From a virus: DNA of 55,527 nucleotides. Made by a program: the position numbers and the translations under genes. The stretch is from IMG/VR virus record IMGVR_UViG_3300006929_000018, positions 1 to 55,527 of that record; one strand, written 5' to 3'. Of this stretch, positions 20,511 through 28,900 are shown piece by piece (position 1 is the stretch's first letter; each line of letters begins with the position of its first letter). The notes below the pieces were generated by a model that was given only the letters and a program-made list of their open reading frames with translations, ran no database searches and had not been told where the DNA came from.

Positions 20511-22849
20511 CTTACAATTTTCTTTTCTACTGTTCCGTCATCATATATAAAAAACAGCATTTTATTTTTTTCTATTTTAGCTGGCCTACCCAATATATCT
20601 GTAATCATTAATAAGTTTGCTATACGTTTTGGTAAAGGTCCTACCCATGTTCCCTCACAATAATCATAAGTTAATTGACATATGTTATCCCAATCGTTTT
20701 CACAACAATATTCGTCTACATCAATTACCCAAGCGTAGCACGGGTCATTTAACCAATATGGTACACCTGGTCCTGTTATACATCCAGCGTCATAGAAACA
20801 TGAGTCTTCTATATTGACATTAGCTAATTCATTATACGAGTACGCATCTTGGTCCATACATCCTTCAACCACAGATATACACGAGCCATTATCAGTATTA
20901 GCTGTTGAATCATAATTAAAGGCAGCACTATCCATACAACCGTAAATATAAGGAATACAGCTAAAGTCTTCGGTATTAGCTTGTGGGTTAAAATTAAGCA
21001 TACTAGGGTCAGTACAACCGTAAATATAAGGAGTGCAACTATTATTGTCTGCATTGGCTAAAGGATTAAAGTTAAACATTGTAGAGTCCATACACCCATA
21101 AACAAAAGGCTCGCAACTTCCATTATCTATATTAGCTATAGGATTGTAATTAAACATTGTAACATCCATACACCCATAAACTATATCTACACAAGAACTA
21201 TCATCAACATTTGCGCTAGGAGAATAATTAAAAGCTGTACTGTCTGTGCATCCATAAATTGGTAATACACAAGAACCGTCATCAGTGTTAGCTGTAGAAT
21301 CGTAATTTAACGATACAGGATTCATACACCCCTCAATAATAGGAACACATGTAGAATCGTCTACATTTGCATTAGGATTGTAATTAAAAGCTAAAGGATT
21401 AGTACATCCATACACTATAGTTATACAAGAACCTGGTATTTCTACATTAGCTGAAGGATTATAATTTAACGATGTACTATCCATACATCCTAATACTATT
21501 AAAGTTTGACATGTGCCATCATCATAATCTGCTGTAGAATCATATTCTATATATAAAGGATTCATGCATCCAGGATTATAATAACAACTTCCATCGTCAG
21601 TATTAACAGAATCTATATAATTAACAGCTGTAGAATCTATACATCCATATGTTTTTTCTTCACACGTATTACCGCAATTTGTTATTATTTGATATGGTAA
21701 TAAAGGTTGTATAAATGGTGGTTGTATACTAATTAAAGTATCTCCTTCTGGGTTTATGAATGTAAATCCACACTCTATTGTAGTTAAACTAGCTTGCGAT
21801 GATATATGAAATCTAAATGTTATTGGGTCTGGAGCTGTTAGTCCTACATAATAAATATCCTCAAAACCTCCTGTATGTGTAAATTCATATAATGTATCTG
21901 GATGTATTAGTTTTAAATGTGACCCAACCCACCCATTGCCCATTAAATCGTGCAATACAAGGGTATAAACACAAGTGTCTATTAACTCCATAGTGTTAGC
22001 TGTACTATCATAATTATACATAGACGTATCAATACATCCAAATATTTTTAATGTTTGACAACTTCCATCATCTATATCTGCAAAAGGATTCCATTCTACA
22101 TAGTCATCATCTGTACACCCTAATATAGGTGGGCATGAATCAGAAACAAAAACATGTGCTGAGTCATTACCGAAAGCTGGGTCTGTACCATATACTAATG
22201 TATCATTACACTGTTTAACAAAATAAGAACCATCTTGTCCTTGCCATAACCCTCCGTTTAAACCATCTCCGTATGAATCATATATAGTAAATGTTAAATC
22301 TCCTTTAGGTATTTGAACTGGGATAACTACTGTAGCGTAATCAGGCTGTGAGTTGTAGTTTCCTCCTGAAGCATAAATTATCCCATTTGTGTCTTTTATA
22401 TCCCAAGATGTCTCACTTTGGTATTGGTCTAAGTTTATAATAACTTTAGCTGGAACTAATTGAACTGGTGGAGGTTGAGGCATACATTGCGGAACCACTC
22501 TATTATGTATTAATCCTGAGTTAAATGTACTTACAGGATAATTTATTATTGTATCTCCACATATACTAACATAATATTCTCCATTAGTTATACCATCACC
22601 ATAACTATCAAACATAACAAAAGATATATTAGTTATACTATCTGGAATATACACAGTATCAATATTCATTATATTAGACGAATCATAGTATCCATAAGGA
22701 ACATGATGTAATGTATCTCCCTGATAAACAGAATCATATAATACCCATTTAGTTTCACTAGGATACGAATCTGTTTGTATATTTATAATAACTTCTTTTT
22801 GAGCAAAAGTTATTATAGGTAATAGTAATATTAGTAATATTTTTTTCAT
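20507..22849 (-). CDS. Secreted repeat protein with type IX secretion-like C-terminus (780 aa)
   Basis: Signal peptide MKKILLILLLPIITFAQ. Residues about 25-240 contain two copies of a beta domain with YPSETKWVLYDS/YQSETSWDIKDT and FDSYGDGI/YDSYGDGL. Residues about 242-690 hold some 13 repeats of roughly 23-30 residues with the pattern GC.D...NY...A..DDGSC, known from secreted Bacteroidota proteins. The C-terminus, LLMITDILGRPAKIEKNK then YDDGTVEKKIVR, resembles a type IX sorting tail. So the host machinery could export it to the cell surface. It is coupled by TAATG and ATGA to its neighbours. A surface adhesin or receptor mask is a reasonable guess. Confidence 0.75.
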   Translation of the reverse strand: MKKILLILLLPIITFAQKEVIINIQTDSYPSETKWVLYDSVYQGDTLHHVPYGYYDSSNIMNIDTVYIPDSITNISFVMFDSYGDGITNGEYYVSICGDTIINYPVSTFNSGLIHNRVVPQCMPQPPPVQLVPAKVIINLDQYQSETSWDIKDTNGIIYASGGNYNSQPDYATVVIPVQIPKGDLTFTIYDSYGDGLNGGLWQGQDGSYFVKQCNDTLVYGTDPAFGNDSAHVFVSDSCPPILGCTDDDYVEWNPFADIDDGSCQTLKIFGCIDTSMYNYDSTANTMELIDTCVYTLVLHDLMGNGWVGSHLKLIHPDTLYEFTHTGGFEDIYYVGLTAPDPITFRFHISSQASLTTIECGFTFINPEGDTLISIQPPFIQPLLPYQIITNCGNTCEEKTYGCIDSTAVNYIDSVNTDDGSCYYNPGCMNPLYIEYDSTADYDDGTCQTLIVLGCMDSTSLNYNPSANVEIPGSCITIVYGCTNPLAFNYNPNANVDDSTCVPIIEGCMNPVSLNYDSTANTDDGSCVLPIYGCTDSTAFNYSPSANVDDSSCVDIVYGCMDVTMFNYNPIANIDNGSCEPFVYGCMDSTMFNFNPLANADNNSCTPYIYGCTDPSMLNFNPQANTEDFSCIPYIYGCMDSAAFNYDSTANTDNGSCISVVEGCMDQDAYSYNELANVNIEDSCFYDAGCITGPGVPYWLNDPCYAWVIDVDEYCCENDWDNICQLTYDYCEGTWVGPLPKRIANLLMITDILGRPAKIEKNKMLFFIYDDGTVEKKIVR
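20848..22125 (-). repeat. Tandem GCxD...DDGSC coding repeats
   Basis: About 13 imperfect coding repeats of roughly 70-90 bases inside the 780-residue secreted protein. Each encodes a Gly-Cys opening and a Ser/Thr-Cys closing with an Asn-Tyr and Asp-rich centre, a probable calcium-binding, disulfide-linked rod. DNA identity between units is moderate, so gain or loss by recombination is possible. Confidence 0.85.
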
Positions 22850-23007
22850 TAGTCGTGTTGTGGTCTTAATTTTATTTTACCTCCTTTACCAAACCCAGCT
22901 TTCATTTCTGCATAACTTTCTGGACTAATTGTACTCTTAGCTTTAGAACGTGATGTACCTGCTTTTTTTCTTTTATTAATATTGTAATATAATCCTTTTT
23001 TTGCCAT
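22849..23007 (-). CDS. Tiny basic conserved phage protein (52 aa)
   Basis: A 52-residue basic protein: KKGLYYNINKRKKAGTSRSK, then STISPESYAEMKAGFGKG. I recall the 'GLY.NI..RRKAGTSR.K..STIS...Y..MK.GF' pattern in a great many marine phages. The function is unknown to me. Its stop overlaps the repeat-protein start (TAATG), linking its expression to the surface cassette. Confidence 0.75.
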   Translation of the reverse strand: MAKKGLYYNINKRKKAGTSRSKAKSTISPESYAEMKAGFGKGGKIKLRPQHD

Positions 23008-23009
23008 AA

Positions 23010-23363
23010 TTAAAAATCTTCCATTAATAATTCATCTATATATTCTTGTATCTCTTTTCTTGTCGCTTTTATAGCAAATGATATATCCGCTTGAAATCTT
23101 TTCATTTCCTCTCCATCTTTAAAAACAACTATTGTAGGTACTACAACTATTTCATATTTATTTTGAGCTTTAGTATTTTCAGCTATGTCTATATATTTTA
23201 TTTTATCTACATCAGTTAACTTTTTTAACCACGATACATCATTAGTACTATTCCAGCCAGCATTAAATTGTGTTACTGTTATTTGACTAAAAGATATATT
23301 TGTTAATAATACTAATAATATTATCAATAAATAAAGAGTAAATGTTTTTGGGTTTGCATTCAT
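23010..23363 (-). CDS. Exported thioredoxin-fold protein lacking CxxC (117 aa)
   Basis: After a hydrophobic leader (TFTLYLLIILLVLLTNISFS, about 7-26) the sequence follows thioredoxin: VTQFNAGWNST replaces 'F.A.WC..C', then KIKYIDIAENTKAQNKYEIV, the cis-Pro step VVPTIVVFKDGEE and MKRFQ. Both redox cysteines are absent, so it cannot do thiol exchange. It probably acts in the periplasm as a binding or folding adaptor for the Cys-rich secreted proteins encoded downstream. Coupled to the next gene by TAATG at 23,363. Confidence 0.65.
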   Translation of the reverse strand: MNANPKTFTLYLLIILLVLLTNISFSQITVTQFNAGWNSTNDVSWLKKLTDVDKIKYIDIAENTKAQNKYEIVVVPTIVVFKDGEEMKRFQADISFAIKATRKEIQEYIDELLMEDF

Positions 23364-23647
23364 TATCTTAATTCGTCTATTTTAGCTTCTATTCTATCTA
23401 AGTCTTCTTTTAATTCCTCTACATCATCTGCGGTGTTTTCAATAGTTAACCTTATATTTTTATCCTTCATGTCAAACTCCATTCTTGTTACATCTGGCGG
23501 AGGAGGTACTGGAAGTTCTTTTGCTTCTTCTATATCTGCTTGTAAAGCAAACCATCCTCCTATAAGAGTAGCTATTAACGCAGCTATGCCTCCTAGTGTT
23601 TTAATACTAATTTTAAAACTCGTATCCTCGTTTAATTCTTTTGCCAT
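23363..23647 (-). CDS. Membrane-anchored coiled-coil protein (94 aa)
   Basis: One transmembrane segment (TLGGIAALIATLIGGWFALQ, about 17-36), a Pro-rich hinge (ELPVPPPPDVT) and a C-terminal coiled coil (NTADDVEELKEDLDRIEAK). I recall proteins of this layout (MAKELNEDT..., TM, 'AKELP', coiled coil) in many marine phages. Spanin, holin accessory or virion membrane protein are the options. Placement near the surface and lysis genes does not decide. Confidence 0.6.
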   Translation of the reverse strand: MAKELNEDTSFKISIKTLGGIAALIATLIGGWFALQADIEEAKELPVPPPPDVTRMEFDMKDKNIRLTIENTADDVEELKEDLDRIEAKIDELR

Positions 23648-23648
23648 T

Positions 23649-23858
23649 TTAATTCCAAAAAATAATTTTACCTAATATTCCTAATATTACAGCCCATATA
23701 GACCATAATGCTTTTGTTGTGTTTTTTCTAAATGATGTATTTTTATTAACTTTAGAAATAGTTCCTACATCTGGGTCTAATAAACGTATTTTTATATCAC
23801 GTAAATCTTCTTTTACCTTTACTAATTCTTCGTGTATTTGTTTATTAGAAATTGACAT
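23649..23858 (-). CDS. Small coiled-coil protein with C-terminal TM (69 aa)
   Basis: An N-terminal coiled coil (NKQIHEELVKVKEDLRDIKI), a short linker, and a C-terminal membrane segment (ALWSIWAVILGILGKIIFW). This recalls the XhlA-type layout, but with no clear family match. It may work with the reversed-topology protein encoded just downstream (23,363-23,647), as a pair spanning the envelope. That is inference from topology and adjacency. Confidence 0.5.
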   Translation of the reverse strand: MSISNKQIHEELVKVKEDLRDIKIRLLDPDVGTISKVNKNTSFRKNTTKALWSIWAVILGILGKIIFWN

Positions 23859-24028
23859 TATATTTCAAATCCAAAATTCAATACCATTATTCTAAATTTT
23901 TTTGAAGTACAACCTGCTTCACAAAACAAACAAGCTTTAATTTCTAAAACTGTTATTCTACCTAATCTAATAGATATTTCATATTTTTGTTTTTTGTTTC
24001 CTTTTGACCAACTGTTTATCCAATTCAT
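23858..24028 (-). CDS. Hypothetical small protein (56 aa)
   Basis: A 56-residue frame from the ATG at 24,028 (MNWINSWSKGNKKQKYE), with a predicted strand pair around ISIRLGRITVLEIKACLFC and three cysteines (CLFCEAGC), ending FRIMVLNFGFEI. It fills the gap between the LamG-like gene and the coiled-coil gene and its stop forms TAATG with the latter. It may be a small zinc-binding or disulfide protein. No family is recognised. Confidence 0.5.
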   Translation of the reverse strand: MNWINSWSKGNKKQKYEISIRLGRITVLEIKACLFCEAGCTSKKFRIMVLNFGFEI

Positions 24029-24044
24029 TTTATTTGTTTTTAAT

Positions 24045-24773
24045 TTATATATTATCTAAGTATGTTTGTAAATTATCTCTATCTCTAGATGATAAGGCGT
24101 TATTACATATTACTATTTCAGCAACTTCCATCGCATTCATAGGTTCACCTATTTTTTCCATAGTTAGTAATTCTGTAATGTCCTCTGTTCCGTCTCCCGT
24201 TCCAGATTGTGTTCCTGCAACACCATCTATATATATTTGTATTACTCCTTCTTGATTTCTTTCCCAGCTTATATTAAATATTTCATCATCTGATAATTCT
24301 TCTGGTAAATTAAAGTCATGTCTAGAACCATCTATTTTAACCCTAGCTTGTTCGGCAGTTTGTATTTTTAAGAAATTATTACCCGAAGCATCTTCCCATA
24401 TAAAATCACTCCAAGTTCCATCGGGAAATATACGCATAGTTACAGAAAATGAACCTAAATCTAGGGATGTTGTTAATCTTAAACTGTCTCCACCGTGGTC
24501 AAAAATTACACGTTTTGACGTCTGGTCTTGTTTAGGGTGCGTTGTATTATAACTAGCTGTTTGAGCGGGGGTTGAGGTATCTGTTAAATGATTATTACTT
24601 CCCGACTTATCTCTCCATTCAGAGACTACATGATTGTTTGCTGAACCACCGACAAAATATGTTGATATTCCTTCATCAAATTTATACCAAGCTATTAAAG
24701 ATGATATATCTGCAGGAGTCCAATCTGAAGAAGATGGTTTTGATGACGATAACATATTTACTAATCCTAACAT
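24045..24773 (-). CDS. LamG-like virion protein (242 aa)
   Basis: It starts MLGLVNMLSSS, then DWTPADISSLIAWYKFDEGI, the standard entry of marine phage structural proteins carrying a concanavalin/LamG fold. WRDKSGSNNHLTDT, LRLTTSLDLGSFSVTMRIFP and GVIQIYIDGVAG are the lectin-type strands, and an LSSRDRDNLQTYL end follows. It is likely a tail or capsid surface protein that binds host glycans. The neighbour at 24,786 begins with the same MLGL and also has a LamG layout, so the pair probably decorate the same structure. Confidence 0.65.
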   Translation of the reverse strand: MLGLVNMLSSSKPSSSDWTPADISSLIAWYKFDEGISTYFVGGSANNHVVSEWRDKSGSNNHLTDTSTPAQTASYNTTHPKQDQTSKRVIFDHGGDSLRLTTSLDLGSFSVTMRIFPDGTWSDFIWEDASGNNFLKIQTAEQARVKIDGSRHDFNLPEELSDDEIFNISWERNQEGVIQIYIDGVAGTQSGTGDGTEDITELLTMEKIGEPMNAMEVAEIVICNNALSSRDRDNLQTYLDNI

Positions 24774-24785
24774 ATCTTAATCTGT

Positions 24786-25556
24786 TTATGGTTGTGATGT
24801 GTTATAAGTTACTGTTCCCTCTGTAGTCCCTGTAAAATTATTTCCACTACTATCTAAAAGGTTATTTTCAAACTGATAATACGCTATTAACCCGTTTGTT
24901 TTATAATCTGTTCTTGTTGGAGAACTAAAATAATTTGTTGATAAGTCTGCTAAAACTCCATCGTTATACATTGCTTGTATTTCTGATGAAACTTTTACTT
25001 GATTATACACAGCAAATTGGTCTATGTATCCATCATAAAATGCGCTGCTTACATCTTCATTAGTGCCTATTACACATCTATCCATCGTATCGCTACCCCA
25101 GTTGTTTGGTTGCGAAACTGTTTCCTGTAACACTGAATTATAATAAATTTTTACTTCTCCTGTGCCTGCTCCATCGCTTTCCCATGTTACTGCAAAATGG
25201 TTCCATCCTAAAGCCATATATTGTGCGTGTGTAATATTTGCTTCGTATGTAGCTTCCTTGTAAACATTCCCTAATCTATAAACAGCTCTAAATTGTGTGT
25301 GACCTTTATGATATTGTAGTGTTATACCGTTGTTTGTATCGTCATCTACAAATCTAAATATATTTTGATTGGCAGAAGCATTGTTTTCTCTCATGTTTAT
25401 CCAAACAGAAACTGTTCCTGAATTTGGATTTACCTGTTCTATAAATTCATCAGGCAAAACAACACCTGAGTCCGCTCCATTTAACTCTAAAGCTAAAGTA
25501 CTACTAAAAACTCCACTTTCAGTAGTAGGTGAAAGAACCCCGCCTAATCCCAACAT
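24786..25556 (-). CDS. LamG-like virion protein (256 aa)
   Basis: Begins MLGLGGVLSPTTESG, then a LamG/concanavalin body: LALELNGADSGVVLPDEF, GTVSVWINMRENN, NHFAVTWESDGAGTGEVKIY, CVIGTNEDVSSAFYDGYID, VYNQVKVSSEIQAMYNDG. The C-terminal YKTNGLIAYYQFENNLLDSS could begin a second lectin unit. It is probably a receptor-binding or decoration protein. Its ATG overlaps the preceding stop by TAATG at 25,556, so it is on the transcript that starts at the promoter at 25,939. Confidence 0.65.
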   Translation of the reverse strand: MLGLGGVLSPTTESGVFSSTLALELNGADSGVVLPDEFIEQVNPNSGTVSVWINMRENNASANQNIFRFVDDDTNNGITLQYHKGHTQFRAVYRLGNVYKEATYEANITHAQYMALGWNHFAVTWESDGAGTGEVKIYYNSVLQETVSQPNNWGSDTMDRCVIGTNEDVSSAFYDGYIDQFAVYNQVKVSSEIQAMYNDGVLADLSTNYFSSPTRTDYKTNGLIAYYQFENNLLDSSGNNFTGTTEGTVTYNTSQP

Positions 25557-25915
25557 TAGTCTCCTATATATGCGATTAACATTCCTGGTGTACCTATATT
25601 AACCGATGTCCATCTTCCAAATATTGTAACTCCTTTTGGAAAAGTATTACTTACATCTACTTGGTCACCACCAGTTCCAGATATTCTTGTAGCTGTAGCC
25701 GCGTCATGAGCCGCAGCTTGTGTTCCTATGTATTCAGAGGTACCATAATTTGTGTCAGCTACTAAGCCTCCTGAAGAGTCTAATGTAGTATCAGCTAAAA
25801 AGGTGATAGCTACAAATACTTTACCTGTAGGGGGAGTTATAGCTCCATCAGCATCTGTAAATACAGAACCTAACTGTCCAAAACTTTTTTTGTATAAATC
25901 ATCTATGTTTGCCAT
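25556..25915 (-). CDS. Small beta-rich virion protein (119 aa)
   Basis: A 119-residue protein: an N-terminal helical anchor MANIDDLYKKSFGQL, then beta-rich sequence with GKVFVAITFLADTTLDSSG and KGVTIFGRWTSVNIGTPGMLIAYIGD. The 'vfvAitflaDt.l...gG' and 'G.tiyGRWtsv....G....Y.G' steps recall abundant marine phage virion proteins. It is the first gene after a TATCTTTG promoter box, so high late expression is expected. Probably a decoration or fibre-base protein. Confidence 0.6.
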   Translation of the reverse strand: MANIDDLYKKSFGQLGSVFTDADGAITPPTGKVFVAITFLADTTLDSSGGLVADTNYGTSEYIGTQAAAHDAATATRISGTGGDQVDVSNTFPKGVTIFGRWTSVNIGTPGMLIAYIGD

Positions 25916-25938
25916 TTTATTTAATTTAAATTATTTTA

Positions 25939-25946
25939 CAAAGATA
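25939..25946 (-). promoter_or_regulatory. Late -7 box TATCTTTG
   Basis: On the minus strand TATCTTTG fits TAnnTTTG and stands 24 bases before the ATG at 25,915, in the 38-base gap after the giant gene. No clear -33 element is seen. It would start the transcript for the LamG-like and envelope genes. Confidence 0.55.
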
Positions 25947-25953
25947 ATAAAAC

Positions 25954-28900
25954 TTATCTTATTATTGGTGATTCTTTTTCAGAACTACCACCATATATAA
26001 CTTTTCTAACTTCCTTATGTGTTTGACCAAATGGAGCTACTTCGTACTTTAATTCTGTTTCCCATTTTGGCGTTCCTTTCTCTGCTAGATAAGAATCTCT
26101 TTTTTGAGTTTCTCCACTTATAGCGTAATCTACAGTATTACCTATATTTTGAGCTGTTCCGAAAGACGTAGGTATTATTGTATAATTTATAAATCTGTCT
26201 ACATCCGTCATTACATTAATATCTTTATTTAACTTTTTTAAATGTCTTAAAACTATATCATCTTCACCATCATCGTCTAAAGCTAATATTAATAAAGAAA
26301 CTACACCAGCTAATCCTATACCCCTTATATAAGCTCCCATTTCTTTTTGTTGGTCCTCTCCAAGTTTGTCATATTCTTCTTTAAATGTAGCCATAGATAT
26401 ATCTCCATTAGTAAACCTACTCCATAAAGAAGATACATAACCACCAGCTGTTGTATAACTACCAGATTGAACTTCACCAAATCTATCTATATCACGCTGT
26501 TGGAATCTATCTCCCACCAATGTAAAATACCATTTTTTAAATTGTAAAGCAGCTCTACCTAAAGCGTAAGTACCCAACATTCTTCCGTCTAAAGCAGTGT
26601 ATCCCTCACCATGTAATGTAGATATTTTGTGATTTATCTGTCTAACTCTTTCTTGTGTAATTTCTCCTGAGCTATATTCTTCTTCTGTTAACATTCCCAA
26701 GAAAGCAGCTCCTTGTATATAATTTTCTGATTTATCCATAAAGAAAAACGACAATCTTTCTATCTTACCAAAAGCTCCTTTTTTATTATCTAAATGAACA
26801 AAATCACTAAAGCTATATTCTACTATTCTATGCTTTTTTAATATCTCTTGAGAATAGTTCCAATCTTGAAAATATCTTTTTTCTCCAACAACTAATTGTT
26901 TACCACCACGTTTACGGTACTCTTGATATTTACCAGCTAATATATTACCTACCGCGACCAACGGATTAAAACCTAAATATCTTAATGTAGTTAATCTAAC
27001 TAACCAATCTAATATCTTTTCTGCAGTATTAAGTTTTGGTCTTTTCTTTTCTAAGAAAGACTCTTTCCACCATCTTGTTAAATATTCGGCTGCATTTTTA
27101 TTACCATTTTCTTTATTAAACTGTATAATTGAATCTACTAACACCGACATGTTTTTCATTCCTACAAATGGATTTTCTTTTAGATTTATAGCATTACCAT
27201 AGTTATCTCTTTGTACGTCTCCATACTTAAATAAAGTACCTCTAATAAATTCTAATAGAGCTCCATTTAAATCCATAGACATGTGTTCAAATTCTGTAGC
27301 TTGTCTTCTTCTGTATTCTTCTATTAAAGCCTTGTCTGCTTCTGTAAGTTTGTCAGGAGATATTCCTTCTGCCATTTTTGATATAGCGTCACCGTCATTT
27401 AATAAGGCGTCTATTTCTGCGTCAGTTAAAACTATTTTACTACCGTCTTCATTTATACCCTGTTGTTTTAATTTCGTAGCTCTACGTTTCAGTTTTTCTA
27501 ATATAGCAGCGTTTGCTATTCTTTCTTTTGCTGTACCAGCACTTTTTAAGTATGTTCTTATGCTACTTAAAGACATTAGAACTTCTGTTCCGTTTATATC
27601 ATGATATAATTTAACATTTTCTACATTCATGTTTTTACCCATTCTCATATCATATAATCCAAATAATCCTTCTTTGCTAAACATTTCTAAATCACCCATC
27701 TGTATATTTTTTACAGCGTCTATTCTTTCTTGCCTTATAATGTTTCCAAACTTATCGTTCATTTCTCTATACAAATTCCAATAATCGTACTCTTCTTTAG
27801 TAATCTCACTTTTTTTATTTTTCATTTCTTCTGCAGAAATTAAAGTTATTCTACCTCCTTTTTCTCTATTGGTTATGTTACCATATAAAGTTTCATATCT
27901 TTCTGTCATATTCATTTGACCCTTTATCTTCTCTATAAGACCAATACCTTTAAGTTTAGATTCTATAAGTTTATCATGAGCTGCGTTTATTTCATTCGTA
28001 TACATTCTGTATCTAGATAAATAATTGTAGTAATTTTTTTCTATTTCATTTATCATATATTGTATCTCAGGTCTTCTAGATGTCATATTGTTAGACCCCA
28101 TCCATTTTCTTAACCATGATATATCTTCATTTTTAGAAGGCTTAACAAAATCATAGTTTTGTAAATCTGCTTTTTCTTGTAAATACTTTGTCTGTTTTTC
28201 AAATGCTCTTTGTGCTATTTCTTTTCTAATAATATGTTTAGCTCTATTAGTAGCAGAACTATCTAATCTATCTAACTTAGTCATAGCGTCATATAGATAT
28301 TCATCATCATGTTTTTGTAAAGATTCTAAATTTAATTTATCCGCTGTTAAATCTTCTGCTATTTCGTAATCTATTACATATTGAGAATACCTATCTTTTA
28401 ACCTTTTATAAATTAAACTATCTTTTTTGATAGAACCCATTGTAATACCCTTGTCTTCTACCCATTCTTTAAAAGATAATAAATCATTACTATCCATATA
28501 TTCTTTACCTTCACTTGTATATCTATTAAAAGCTTTTTTAGCTCTTTTAACTTCATCCGCAGCAGAAACATCCTGTATTTTATATATGTATATAGGTTTT
28601 TCTCCTTTTATAAAAGCTTTGTGATATTTATTTCCATTTTCTTTTATATCATCATAATTATCATATCCTTCACTACGAGCCCAAGAATCAAGATTTTTTA
28701 TGTCATCTATACTATTTCTTTTTATAGGAGGGCTAATACGTACCAGAGTATTTCCAGGTTTTATTAATTTAGTTATATCATTACCTGTATCATTATATGT
28801 ATTATAGCCATGACTAATAGTTTTTTTATTACCTGCTATTATAGCTTCTTCTTCTACAATATCTAGTGTCATTTTACCCACAACACCCTCTTCTTCTTTT

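Noticed and set aside
20848-22125. Regularly spaced repeats considered as a CRISPR array
   Set aside because: The repeats are coding, in one frame, imperfect at DNA level and encode a known type of extracellular protein repeat.
23363-23858. The two small membrane coiled-coil genes considered as a spanin pair
   Set aside because: Neither has a lipobox or the nested arrangement of classical spanins, and the lysis pair is about 5 kb away, so I left them as unknown membrane proteins.
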